Below are positions 24,101-36,100 of a DNA stretch of 64,000 bases, one piece after another; within the stretch, counting starts at the first letter, position 1; each line of letters opens with the position of its first letter. The DNA is from Sclerurus mexicanus (Eukaryota > Chordata > Aves > Passeriformes > Furnariidae), in the NCBI GenBank assembly GCA_013396755.1, contig VWZF01006744.1:90542-154541 (forward strand). The letters are read 5' to 3'. The position numbers and the translations under genes were made by a program. A model generated the notes under the pieces. The model was given only the letters and a program-made list of their open reading frames with translations. It had not been told where the DNA came from and ran no database searches.

Positions 24101-27100
24101 CTGTGTCTCTGCAAGCCTTACAGTAGCACATGGAAAAGTTCAGATAAGGTCAGAAAATATCCTGTGTTGTGAGAATACAAATGAGTGAATGAGGAGTGAC
24201 ACTGAGTAGAATGTTCAGGGATTTTATGACAGGCATTGCTTTGACTGGGTTGATCAACACTGACATGACCATGTTTATGTGATGCTCTTCTTCTAGCTAT
24301 GCTTAATGAGTGGTGAAATAATTCAGATGAATTCACAAATGAGTTTAATCTTTGAGCCAGCGGACTTAGAGGAGGCATCTCCAGCCACTGTCAGCAGGTA
24401 ACGTGAAAGCATCCAAGCTTGAACTGTCCCACCATGCACATCTATTCCTGTTTCAGAGGTGCTTGTCCTTTGCAGGTGTGGTATGATCTACATGGACCCA
24501 CAGCAGTTAGGGTGGCAGCCTCTGAAGGATTCCTACATGAACACTCTGCCTCCAAACCTGCGGGAGGAACAGCGAGCTCTGGTGCGAGACTTCATTTTTT
24601 ACAGAGGTTCTAATTTAGAAGATTGGCTATCCGGTGGCATTCACAGGTTGCCTGCTTGTAGGCAGGTTTGAAGGATCAGAACTTTTTTATTATAATCATT
24701 AACAGCTTAGTCTTCAAAGCCTTTGTCACTGCATTGCTTGTGGGAATGAGAGCTCTCTGTGTTGTGTGTTGTATATCTTCACTGTAGATGCAAATAAAAG
24801 TAGGTGTTGGTGGGAATCCACTTTTAATCAAAATTCAAAATCCCTATTATTTGGCATTAAAGTCTAGTAAAAGAATTGCAATAATATTAGGATTGGAGCT
24901 GTGGAAAACTTATTTATGTGATTTGACAAGCTCCCCTTTGAGTTTTTGCAGGAAATTACAATCAAATTCAAAAGAAATACCAAGACTAGAAGAGCTCTTT
25001 ATGGGCAGTTTTCTTAGTTCATCAAAGCAAAGTAAATATTCCTTAACCAGCAGACATCTTGACCCTTTGGTGCATCTCCTTGAACACTAGTTCCTGGGAA
25101 AAGGCTAGGTCGTGATTCCTCTCCTGTTTTCCTGTTTGAGTTCATGGAGCAGATACCACCAGCCATGGTCATTATTTACTTGCATGTGGTGGCTCTTCTG
25201 CAGCTCCAGCATGGTGGAATTTCTGCTGTACTGGCTCCTCAGCAGGGTCCTGTCCTTTCTAAGGGCGGATGAAGCCTTTGCCTTTGTTTCTGTTGGAATG
25301 ATTTGTTGTTGCCTAAGCAGAGCAGTGGCTGAGCTTCTGTCTGTGTTTGTAACTGGGTAACACAATTCCTGCTGAAGACCTCTCTGTGGCAGAAGCAACT
25401 TGTTTTCATGATCAGATAGTGATGGTGTGACTTTGTGAACATTTCAGTACTGCCTCACACAGGTCCTTTCCTGATCTTCTCTCTGCCAACCTGAAGAATT
25501 TCTGGTGCCTTATGTTTTAGTGAGCTCAGGTTGAGGGACAGTGGGAAATGTGGCAAATCCTACATTGTCATACATCCATTTCCTTTTCTCCTGGTAGGTC
25601 AATGACTTGTTTGTGTGGCTAATCCAGCCCTGTTTAGATTTTATTCACCATCATTGCAAAGCCATTGTACAAACGTCCTCTATTCATCTGAGTTACAGCT
25701 TGATGAAACTCTATACTTGTCTGCTTGGTAAGTATCCTGAGCCTTTTTCTTTTTATTTCCATTTTTGTTTTTTCCCCTGCCATGTCCCATGAGAAATTCA
25801 GGGTGTCAGATGCAAGGAAATACCAAAAGAATTCCATACTGTTGGGTTCATACAACACACTCAGTAATCAGTATTATTAATAGTTCTTTGACCAGCGTAA
25901 AGAGCTTTCACATTTGGAAGTTGATGTCATTACAAAACTAATATTCCATGTCTTGCTTGCTGTTTGCTAGGTTTGGAAGAAAAGACAAGACCTTTTGTAA
26001 ATATTTTTCTTGTAATTTTATTTTATTTGTAAATGGTATTTTACACAGACAAGATCCCCAAACTTTGTAGGTTGGCTCTGTTCCACTGAAGACAATGCTG
26101 TAACTATGTCTCAGAATGCTTCTGCAAAAATGTGTTTTGAATTGGGATTTATGGTTATTACTGGCATTTAACTGAAATTCAAAATATGTGTTTTAGATGA
26201 AATAAAGCAATCTGGTGAAGAGGATCAGGAAAGCATGCCCAATCAGCAGATCACCTTGTGGCTGCAGAGCCTTTTCCTTTTTGCTTTGGTCTGGACAGTG
26301 GGTGGGATCATCGATGCGGACAGCAGGAGAAAATTTGATTCATTTTACCGCAACTTGCTAATGGGAATGAATGAGGAAAACCCGCGCCCTAAAAGTGTGA
26401 AGCTGACCAAAACCAACATCTTCCCAGAAAAAGGTGCTTCTTCGTAACTGTACTTGCCTGGCCTTTATAAAGCAGTAAGAAAATGTGTCACTTTAAGGGA
26501 CAATAGAGGGCCTGGCAGATGTAAGTGTGCAGCAGAGCCACCATCTGCCAAGCCTTGGGCTACACAGTTGGGTGCTCTTTCCTGGCTCTTTCAACCAGGA
26601 GTAGCATATGCCTCCTGTTGTACTCAAACAGGGTAGCTGAATCTGACCTAAAATAATTTGGGGATGATAATGCAGTAGGGTGGGGGTGCATCTTATGTAG
26701 TAGAAAGCTTCCATAATCTCACAGTGCTGAACATCTCACACTAAAATAACTGAAGTCTATTATTTAATCAGTGGGTTTTCCTGTGTTGTGTTTTTCAATT
26801 AACAGGGAGTGTTTATGACTTCTATTTTCACAAGCATGGCAGTGGGCAGTGGAGCATGTGGACGGAGTACATCACAAAAGAAGAGCAAGTTATCTCCCCT
26901 GGGGCTAAGGTTCACATTGGTATTTTTGTTACAGAAAATAATTATTTGACTAAATGATTTAATCAACTACCTTAGCTAGCTTTGATTCTACTATATTAGG
27001 CTACTTAGTGATTGATCTGCAACATTTCATTAATTGTGTTCAGCACTGCAGGTGCACTTGGAGCCCTGAGGTTGCCTTGTGGTTAAAATTTTGGTTCTGC

Positions 27101-30100
27101 TTTGTTTTCTTAATAGCATCTGATATTGGGGCAGCCATGGTGGGAAAAAGCCAAAACCTGAACTTCCATTCCTTCGTTTTTGTTTTCTGTGGTTGATCTC
27201 GTGATATTACAGTATGAGTTACTTAGAGAAAGCAAGCAAAGACACTTACTACTTCTCTGGGGTGTGGAGAGCAGTAGCAAGAGTAGGGGAGCAGAACTAA
27301 GCCATGCTTAACTCTGCAGTTCTCCTTCCAGGTTTTGTATAATGTCTGTGAACCGTAATATAGATAATACTAGTTGTGCTCCTACTGTACAAGCACTGAA
27401 CAAGAAGTGGGGCCATACTATGTACTAGAACTTTGTTATAGTCTAGATTTTCAGTGAATAAAATTTTTAAAAAATGCATTTGTGCTACAGGATTCCTGGA
27501 GTTGCTTGCAAATATTCATGTTGATTAAGGTATTAGATGCTTGGTTTTAATGTCCTGTTTTACCTTCCTGTGTAACAGGTATCTGAGCTGATCATTCCAA
27601 CAGTAGAAACTGCCAGACAAATGTTTTTTCTTAAAACATATGTGGAGCATAATGTTCCTTTGCTTTTTGTGGGTCCCACTGGCACTGGAAAAACAGCTAT
27701 AACCAACAATTTTCTACTAAAACTTCCAAAGGAAAATTACATCCCGAGTTTCATCAACTTCTCTGCAAGAACCTCTGCTAACCAAACCCAGGATATTATT
27801 ATGTCAAAGCTGGACAGAAGAAGAAAAGGATTATTTGGACCTCCTGCAGGGAAAAAAGCTGTAATATTTGTGGGTAAGACATTTTTTCAGGTTTGGGGTT
27901 TTTTTTATCATTTTAATTCTGGCTTTAGGTAAAGGAAGTAGTTCACTGTAGTAAAGTTGGATTGCTTCAGTGCTCTCTGGCTTTTTTCGGGCACCCAAAG
28001 AATCCCAGACTGCTCTGAGTTGGAAGGGACCCCCAAGGATCACTGAAGGATTAGCACTGTCCCCTGCTGAGAGGTTTAAGTGGTGGTTGTCTTCATAGTA
28101 GTTCCTTAGAGTTTCAGTGAAACATGGCATAACATAAAACAAAACACCAACTACACTAAGTGAGGCCATCACCTCTAATTATGCCTGTGAGGTATAATGG
28201 CATCTGATCCTGGTTAGTTTAATGGGAAGCAAGAATAACAACACACAGCCTTTTTCTACCTCTACTTCAGTTATTTTTCCTTCTTAAAAGAAAACTAAAT
28301 TCCTAAACACTGAGGGTTTTTATTCAATGCCCATGTTCTCCACAGATGACCTAAACATGCCTGAAAAGGAAGTGTATGGAGCCCAGCCAGCTATTGAGCT
28401 TCTCAGGCAATGGATCGATCATGGTCACTGGTATGACAGGAAAGATGCATCCCAGATCAACATCATAGATGTGCTGCTTGTTTCAGCTATGGGCCCACCT
28501 GGGGGAGGCAGGAATGATATAACAGGTAGGAAATGTATAACTGTGGAAAGTGGGTATCCAGTTGACTGAAGTTAAGAGGCGGGTTCAGTTTTGCTGGTGA
28601 CAAATTCTACGTTTTTCCATCTGGACCTACAGATACATTCAGTGGCTGGGTCATTCCAAATTGAGGACTGTGTGTTCAAGTTCAAATCTGTACCTTTTCC
28701 CTGGAGATTTAATCAAAATCAGAACCAATGTTTTTAATGTTGATGAAACTGCTAACAATGGAAGTTATTCTAAAGTTAGAGAACAGACACTTTTTCCATT
28801 TTCTATTCTTTGGAAAAGAGGGAGCTCATCTTCTTGCCATGTCTCTGGCAATTCTCTTCTGAAATTGTATCTCCTGCTTCTAAAATAGGCTCCCTGCATT
28901 CAATTAATAAGCATGTCACCTGCAAGGCCATGATTCCTGTCACAGCAACACAAGGGAGGTTATATTTTCGTTATATTTTCTAATGAAATATTTATGTAAA
29001 TAAAAGCCCTGCTGTTGCTGCACATACACTGTTTTAAGGCACTTCAGAGTACTTTGCTTCATATAAACACTCTGATAGAGGTGTAACTGTATGTACTCTG
29101 AGATTCTGATATAGCTAAATTTGTAAAATTCACTAGTGTATAGACTGATTCTTTCTAGATGAAAGCCAGTAAGAAGGTACTTGATTTTGTAAAGTTTTAC
29201 TGTGCCACATCACAATCAAGAAGGCTGATGTGAGATGAAATTTAAATTGGAGTAAGAATGGCCTTGTAATGGAGGTGCATGTTTTACATATTCAAAACAG
29301 TTATTCCAAGTGAAATACTGGTATAAAATAGAAACAAGTTTATATTTCTTTTGCATCACTGCTGGGGCAGAAATATGCCAGAAACAAAATCATGGAGCTG
29401 GAGCCAGTTTTAAATGTTGTTGTTTAAGTGAGGTGGAAAAATATGTGGACATTTGCAATCTTTCTGCATCCTTCTGTGTGTATTACAGGACGCTTCACAC
29501 GGCACTTGAATATTGTATCTATCTGCTCTTTCAATGATGACATATTGACCAAGATCTTTACTGCAGTTACTGACTGGCACTTCAGCAAAGGCTTTGACTC
29601 TTCATTTCCGAGGTAATGTGGTCTCTTTCCTGTATCACCTTTGCCATCTTTTCTCCTGTGCTTTATCTGCAGTAGTTAAAATTGTACCTCTTTTCTTTCT
29701 TAAGGCTGGGTAAAATGATGGTTCAAGCGACATCAGTGATTTACAAAATGGCAGTTGATAATTTTCTCCCAACTCCTTCAAAATCCCACTATGTCTTTAA
29801 TCTACGGGATTTTTCCAGGGTTATTAAAGGAGTTCTGCTCTGTCCACACACTCATTTGCAAGTAAGTTGTAGTTTAATTATGTTAATATAAGAGAGAGCA
29901 ATGGAAAAAGTAAATTATTTTTATAATAAGTATCTCAAAATACATGAACAATGATTTCAGTAGATTTACATGGTTTAAAATCAGACTATTCCATGAATAC
30001 CTTTTTATATATTTTCTGTCTCTGAGGGAGAGAGCTGTCATTTTGTTAATATTCTCTAATTTATTGCAGTTGGACCCAGGGGTCCGAGGTCCTCCTGTTA

Positions 30101-33100
30101 AAACTTGTTCATCGAGGCAGACAGTCCCCTCTCTTGAACTTGCAAACCTAATACACAAAAGAAACAAAGTGGGAAAAGACTCAGCATCTCTTCTTTACAA
30201 ATGGCAACCTTATAATGAACAAGACTGAACAATTTAGCCCTGAGTTTGCCTGCTGTCACAAACTACAAATAAATATTTCTACTTTTTTCATCCATTTCCA
30301 TTGAAACATCAGGTTAAAAGACTGTTAAAATTCTTATTTCTATCAGGAGAATGTTTTTGGTGCAGAAACAGAACAAAACAGCCACAAGCTGTTCAGAGGA
30401 AATCTTACCCAGGAAGGGTTTTGAGAAGGGCTTGGGTTACAGTCTTGGAAGGATGGGGACATTTGATACAGTAGGGAAAACTGCTTTGACGTGAGTCCCA
30501 GCTTGTACTGGCAGGAAGGGCAAGATGGTAACTAGGTGAGGAATCCAGTTAAGCTGGCAGATGCTGAGCCATGTGCTGAATGGCTTGGAATTGAAGCATT
30601 CCCACTGAGTTTAGTACAAGGTATAGCAGGGTCCAGATGGACATTTCTGACCTTTTCTTTTTGAACAAATCCTGCTTGAGCTGTATTTACCTGTTTTCTT
30701 GTATTTACATTTTCAGGATGGAGATAAATTGATAAGACTTTGGATTCATGAGGTTTACAGAGTTTTCTATGATCGCTTAGTTGATGAGGATGACAGGATG
30801 GTGTTCTTTCAGATGGTACAAGATACAACATTAAAGAGCTTCAAGCAGAACTTTAATAAGGTATTTTTGGGTAATGTGCTGGGATCAAGAATGAGACTGA
30901 TGCATTTTCAGAAATACTTAGACCTTGAGATTAAATTAGTATTGGAGACATTTTGAATTATTTCAATCAGTGCATTTAAAAAGTGTGGACGATCTTCTGT
31001 TCAGCACTGAGTATTACACATATTCTTGACATCATATGAGAATGACTCATAACTTCCAAGGGATTCTGTGTTGGTACAGAGGACCAACTGGAATGGAATA
31101 AATTTACCTGGGTCTTTACTTAATTATTTGGATAAGCCAGTGGGTGTAGTGGGTACATTTCTGAGAAGCCTTTTGGGAACTTGTCTTGTATTTGACAGCA
31201 GTACTTCTCTGTGAGGTGTGCATATGTGGCAACTTGCATGTCAGCTTGCACTATTCTTTCCCAGACTAAGGTAGTAATAAGAATAGTGGAAAACAGTGCT
31301 TTCTGCAGTATTAATGCAATGTAGATAAAGATTATTATGACTTTAAGGAAAATAATTCTATAATAGTTAGAATTATCTGTTGATTCTTGTCTTTTCCCTA
31401 GGTACTGAGTCATCTCTCACCTACTGGAACTATCTCTGATGACAATATTCGCAGCCTGTTCTTTGGAGACTATTTAAAGCCCAACAGTGCTGTAAAAGTA
31501 TATGATGAAATCACAGACCTAAAGCAGCTGACAAGTGTGATGGAATACTACCTTGAGGAATACAACAATGTCAGCAAAGCACCAATGTCCTTAGTCATGT
31601 TCAAGTTTGCTATTGAGCATATCTCAAGGATATGCAGGGTATTGAAACAGGATAATGGACATCTGTTGCTGGTGGGGGTTGGCGGGAGCGGCCGGCAGAG
31701 CGCGACCAAGCTGGCCACCTTCATGAATTCCTTTGAGCTCTTTCAGATTGAAATTACCAAGTCCTATGGAATCAGTGAATGGAAAGAAGACATTAAACAA
31801 GTCATGCTAAAAACAGGTGTTGGTAACACCAATGTGTCCTTTTTGTTCTGTGATAATCAGATAAAGGATGAAGCATTTGTGGAAGATATCAACATGCTTT
31901 TAAACACTGGTGATGTGCCTAATATCTTTGCAGCAGATGAGAAAGCTGAAATTGTTGAGAAGATGCAAAGTGCAGCAAGGATGGAGAACAGGAAAATTGA
32001 AGCAACTCCCCTTGCTATGTACAGTTACTTTATTGAAAGGGTGAAGAAAAATTTGCATATTGTCTTAGGTCTGTATTCAGTGTGTTGTTTCTTAGAATGT
32101 TTTTATTTAGATTTTGGGGGTTTTTTTCTACTTCTTAACTGCAAAGAAACTTAGATAACAATCATGATTTTATTTTTGTAGCCATGAGTCCTATTGGAGA
32201 TGCATTTCGGAATCGATTACGGATGTTCCCTTCACTGATAAACTGCTGCACCATTGATTGGTTCCAAACCTGGCCTACAGATGCTCTGGAAATGGTTGCT
32301 AACAAGTTTTTAGAGGATATTGAACTCAAAGATGACATTAGAAAAGAGTATGAGTTTATCTGTCAAGAAACATATGAAGCAAATATTTGTTCCCCTGCCC
32401 CTTGTGCCCTCAAGATATTTGATCAGGAGACTGTCCTTATAAACGGACAGTCTAAGCCAAGTCTGGGATTTCAGTGCAAGTCAAAGATCCCCAGATGTAT
32501 GTATCTGATGTTTCTTTGAATGGAGTCCAGAATATTTCAAATAATGGGGAAAATACATTTCTGCCTTCCCTAACACTCTGATCTCATAAGCTTAGAGTAA
32601 TTTTCTGATAGCTAACATAAAGACAGACTGTACTTTCAAAGTAATGTGGAAAAATTTTCTCTAGGGTTGTGTCACTGTGCAAATATTTCCAAGAGAGTGT
32701 GAGAGAACTCTCTGTCAGCTACTACGCGACACTGCGAAGACACAACTATGTGACACCAACGTCCTACGTTGAGTTGATTCTGACCTTTAAGACTCTGCTG
32801 AATAAAAAAAGGGAAGAAGTTGACATGATGAGAACTCGCTACCTTGTGGGACTTCAAAAACTTGAGTTTGCATCTTTGCAAGTAAGTTTCAGATGAAAAT
32901 GCTGAGAATGTGCCATATGCATACTTTAGTATGGGGTCTGTATGGTTAAAACTTACAGAAATAAAACTTAGTAAATTTGCTTTTCACTGTGTTCATGATG
33001 CTATTGATAGTTTTCTACAGAAAGCCAGCAGGAAAAGTTGGATTCATGCTTAGTAACTTTAAGTAATTGTGATCTCTAAGTTTGGATTATAGCACTTCAT

Positions 33101-36100
33101 AGAAAACTAAATTAAAATCTATTAAAACTAAATTAAATGGTACTCATTAACTGTTGAAGGAGTAACTCTTATAAATCCCATTATTTTCTCAAAGCCTTAT
33201 ATGGAGAATCCATACCTCACCGTCCTAGTACCTGTTATCCTTTTCAAAATAGGTGAGAAATTGAAGACTGTTGTAAGACAATAATAAACATTAATTCCTG
33301 AGTAGATTCCCAGTAGAAAATTGATCAGGTTCCAGAGGAATAAGTCCCTTTTCCAACCTATGTGATCCAGGGATTGATCTTTCCAAGATGCACAGTAAAG
33401 GGGCTTCCAGATACTTGCTGAATGAAGAAGAACATCCATTTTGCAGCTGTTACTGTCACCAACTCTGTGTTTCCTTCCAGGTTTTTTTGTGATTTTGGTT
33501 TTCACCTGTACAACAAAGGATTATTTGGGGTTTCATAAACTGAAACTGACTGTGAGATAAAAATAGAATTAATCCATTTATTCCTCATTATTGAAATGAA
33601 GTGGATCTTAAAAAAGCAAGTGTATTGCATAGATGATGATAAAAATACTCTAAAAAATCTATTCAGTTAAATAAAACAGCTCTTAGTAAAAATAGACTAG
33701 AGAACTATTAATAATTCTTTAGATCAAATGCCCCTTTTTAGATTGCATTAATATAGTGTCTTCTGATCTTTCTTCCTGAGACATCAAGATGTGAAATGCA
33801 TGCAATGTTTTCACAGATCTTTGCTTGATTTCCTGTTACATTCATCAGGTTGCAGAGATGCAGAAAGAACTGACTGCCCTTCAGCCTGAACTGATTCAAA
33901 CTTCTGCTGAAACAGAAAAAATGATGATCCAGATTGAAAAGGAAACAGTTGAAGTAGATGCAAAAAAGGAAATAGTGTCAGCAGATGAAAAAGAGGCCAA
34001 TGATGCAGCTGCTGTTGCCCAAGGCATTAAGGTAGCGCACAGGGGCTGAGCCTGGAGCAGGACAGGCTCTGAGGAAAGGGGAGCTGTGATGATGTGTTAA
34101 TGGGGTGAGCCGAGCAAGAGATGGTCACTGACATGTTCCTAATGCAAACACCGTAAATTTTGGCTGTCTAGAGTAAATTTGGCTGACTGTATCTCCCAGT
34201 ACTGCATCCCTTCCCTTTCTAGTCCACATTCCAAAAGCTGTCGAGCTCGCTCTTCTGTACTAATATGCTCTCATTTTCAGCAGGTTGAATAACGAGTTTA
34301 TACTGTCTTCAGGCCCAAAGACAGTTGAGTTAGCTGAGATAATCTGGCACAGCACTGCAGGGAGCCCTGTTGGGTACAACTTCAGAGATAATGCCATAGC
34401 CAGATGTCTGTAACAGAATGTCTTGTGGGAAGCTCCAGGATTCCTCAATATATTCTTTTTGTAACTAATTGGAAATGTCAGTGATAGATAAGATAGATAA
34501 CTACTGAGATCTGAGTATGTGATAAGAATTTAAGCTACACATTTTTCATCTGATCAGCACTGTGAGATTTAACTAAGAATAACTGTATCTAACCTTTATT
34601 TTAATTCTCATTGCCAGACCAGAGAGCCTTTGATCTTGAAAGCTTGTCTGGCTTTTCCAGCTATCAGTTCAGTTTATGGAAGTCACTAATTTCTCTATAA
34701 ACCTCTCTTGAAACTGTGCAAATTGTGAAAGTAGTTTTCTCCCCAAGAAACACAACGTTGTGAAGAGTCTTTTTATTGCGTACTTAACAAAGAGAGAAGG
34801 TTCTCTGGGGCTGTGTGGGGTGATAAGGCTGCTGACCTGGCATTGTATGAAGGTTTACAGGTTTATGCTCGTGTCTTAACAGGATGAATGTGAAGCAGAC
34901 CTTGCTGAGGCCCTGCCAGCTCTGGCTGCAGCGCAGGCAGCTCTCGATACTCTGAATCCTTCAGACATCTCTCTGGTGAAAGCCATGCAGAATCCACCTG
35001 GCCCTGTTAAGCTCGTCATGGAGAGTATCTGCATCATGAGGGGAACTAAACCAGAGAGAAAACCTGACCCAAGTGGCAGTGGTAATGCTGTGGCTTTTGT
35101 TAGCCCTGCCCTAGGAATGAGGGGGGTACTGCTGTGGTGTGCTGGTGAGGTGTTTCTGGTGTGAATGCAGCTGCGTGCACGGGCACTCCGAGTGCGTCTT
35201 TGCCAAGCAGTGATTTACACGTACACTGAATAGCTAAGGCTGCTTTGGCCATGGTCACATCCTGCCCTTGCTCGACACTGTTGGACAGGCTTTGTAGACA
35301 TGATCCCAGTCACCAGCACAAAGTCATCTCTTCAACTTGCTTTGTCCCAGTCTTGAGTGTTGCCTTGCCTTCAGGAACTCTGGGAGCTGGAGGTGTGCTG
35401 TGCACCATTCACCTGTATTTCCCCCTGTAATCCCTGCTTCCAAACTATCAGTCATGCTGGGAAATGGAATTCTAGTTTTACCCCTGCCACAGGCAGTGAC
35501 TCTAACAAGCTTTTTCTGTGTGGCTTATGTTGTTATTGTGGGATTGCACAGAATTTGTAAGGTAGGAAAGAGACCTTTTTCTTTCACTTTTCTTCTACCT
35601 TATGCCTTTACAGTCCAGCCCTTCATAACTGAAAATGAGAACTCTATAAACAGCTTTCATTCAACTGTCCTATCTAGATTAGGAAGGAATAGTTTCACAT
35701 AGTTACTGATTTGTCTAATTGATTATGCTCAGAAAGACTGTATAGTAATTTGTTTCCCTTAACGTGCATGGGTAATTTAGAATTAATATGCAATTAATAA
35801 ATATTACATTGGTTAGTGATGATGAAGTTGCTGTCTGAATTCCTTTAGGCATTTTCTTTAACAGTCTTTGCATAGTAAAATTCCATTGCAAAACCATTGA
35901 TGCTAATTCTTCATTTTATGTTTCAAAGTATTTTTTTCTGTTTGAACATGCATGCATTAAGCCTGATTTTAGTCTTATTTGCCATATAGGTAAAATGGTT
36001 GAAGACTACTGGGGCCCGGCTAAAAAAATTCTTTCAGATATCAAGTTCCTTGAGAAATTACAGAAATACGACAAGGACAATATTCCTCCCGCTATAATGA

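Larger units (their letters stand above)
27579..30860 (+). other. DNAH3: DNAH3 exons 39-43: AAA3 module
   Basis: Exon coordinates: 27579-27873, 28346-28525, 29489-29612, 29705-29861 and 30717-30860. AAA3 is the regulatory nucleotide site. Walker A GPTGTGKT is at 27672-27695 (about visible residue 1913), and the Walker B string VIFVDDLNMP is split by the intron between exons 39 and 40. The family signatures AMGPPGGGRNDITGRFTRH (exons 40/41) and FNLRDFSRV (exon 42) follow in order. All key residues are present. Confidence 0.97.

Noticed and set aside
27361..27420. Possible further SINE tail (CTACTGTACAAGCACTG)
   Set aside because: Similarity is too short and patchy to support a call.
31675..31701. 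AAA4 P-loop with Arg instead of Lys as an inactivating mutation
   Set aside because: GVGGSGRQS is the usual AAA4 sequence in axonemal dyneins, so it is a family trait and not damage.
35337..35702. 121-codon open frame in DNAH3 intron 48
   Set aside because: It lies entirely inside an intron, with no homology and with overlapping open frames in other phases.
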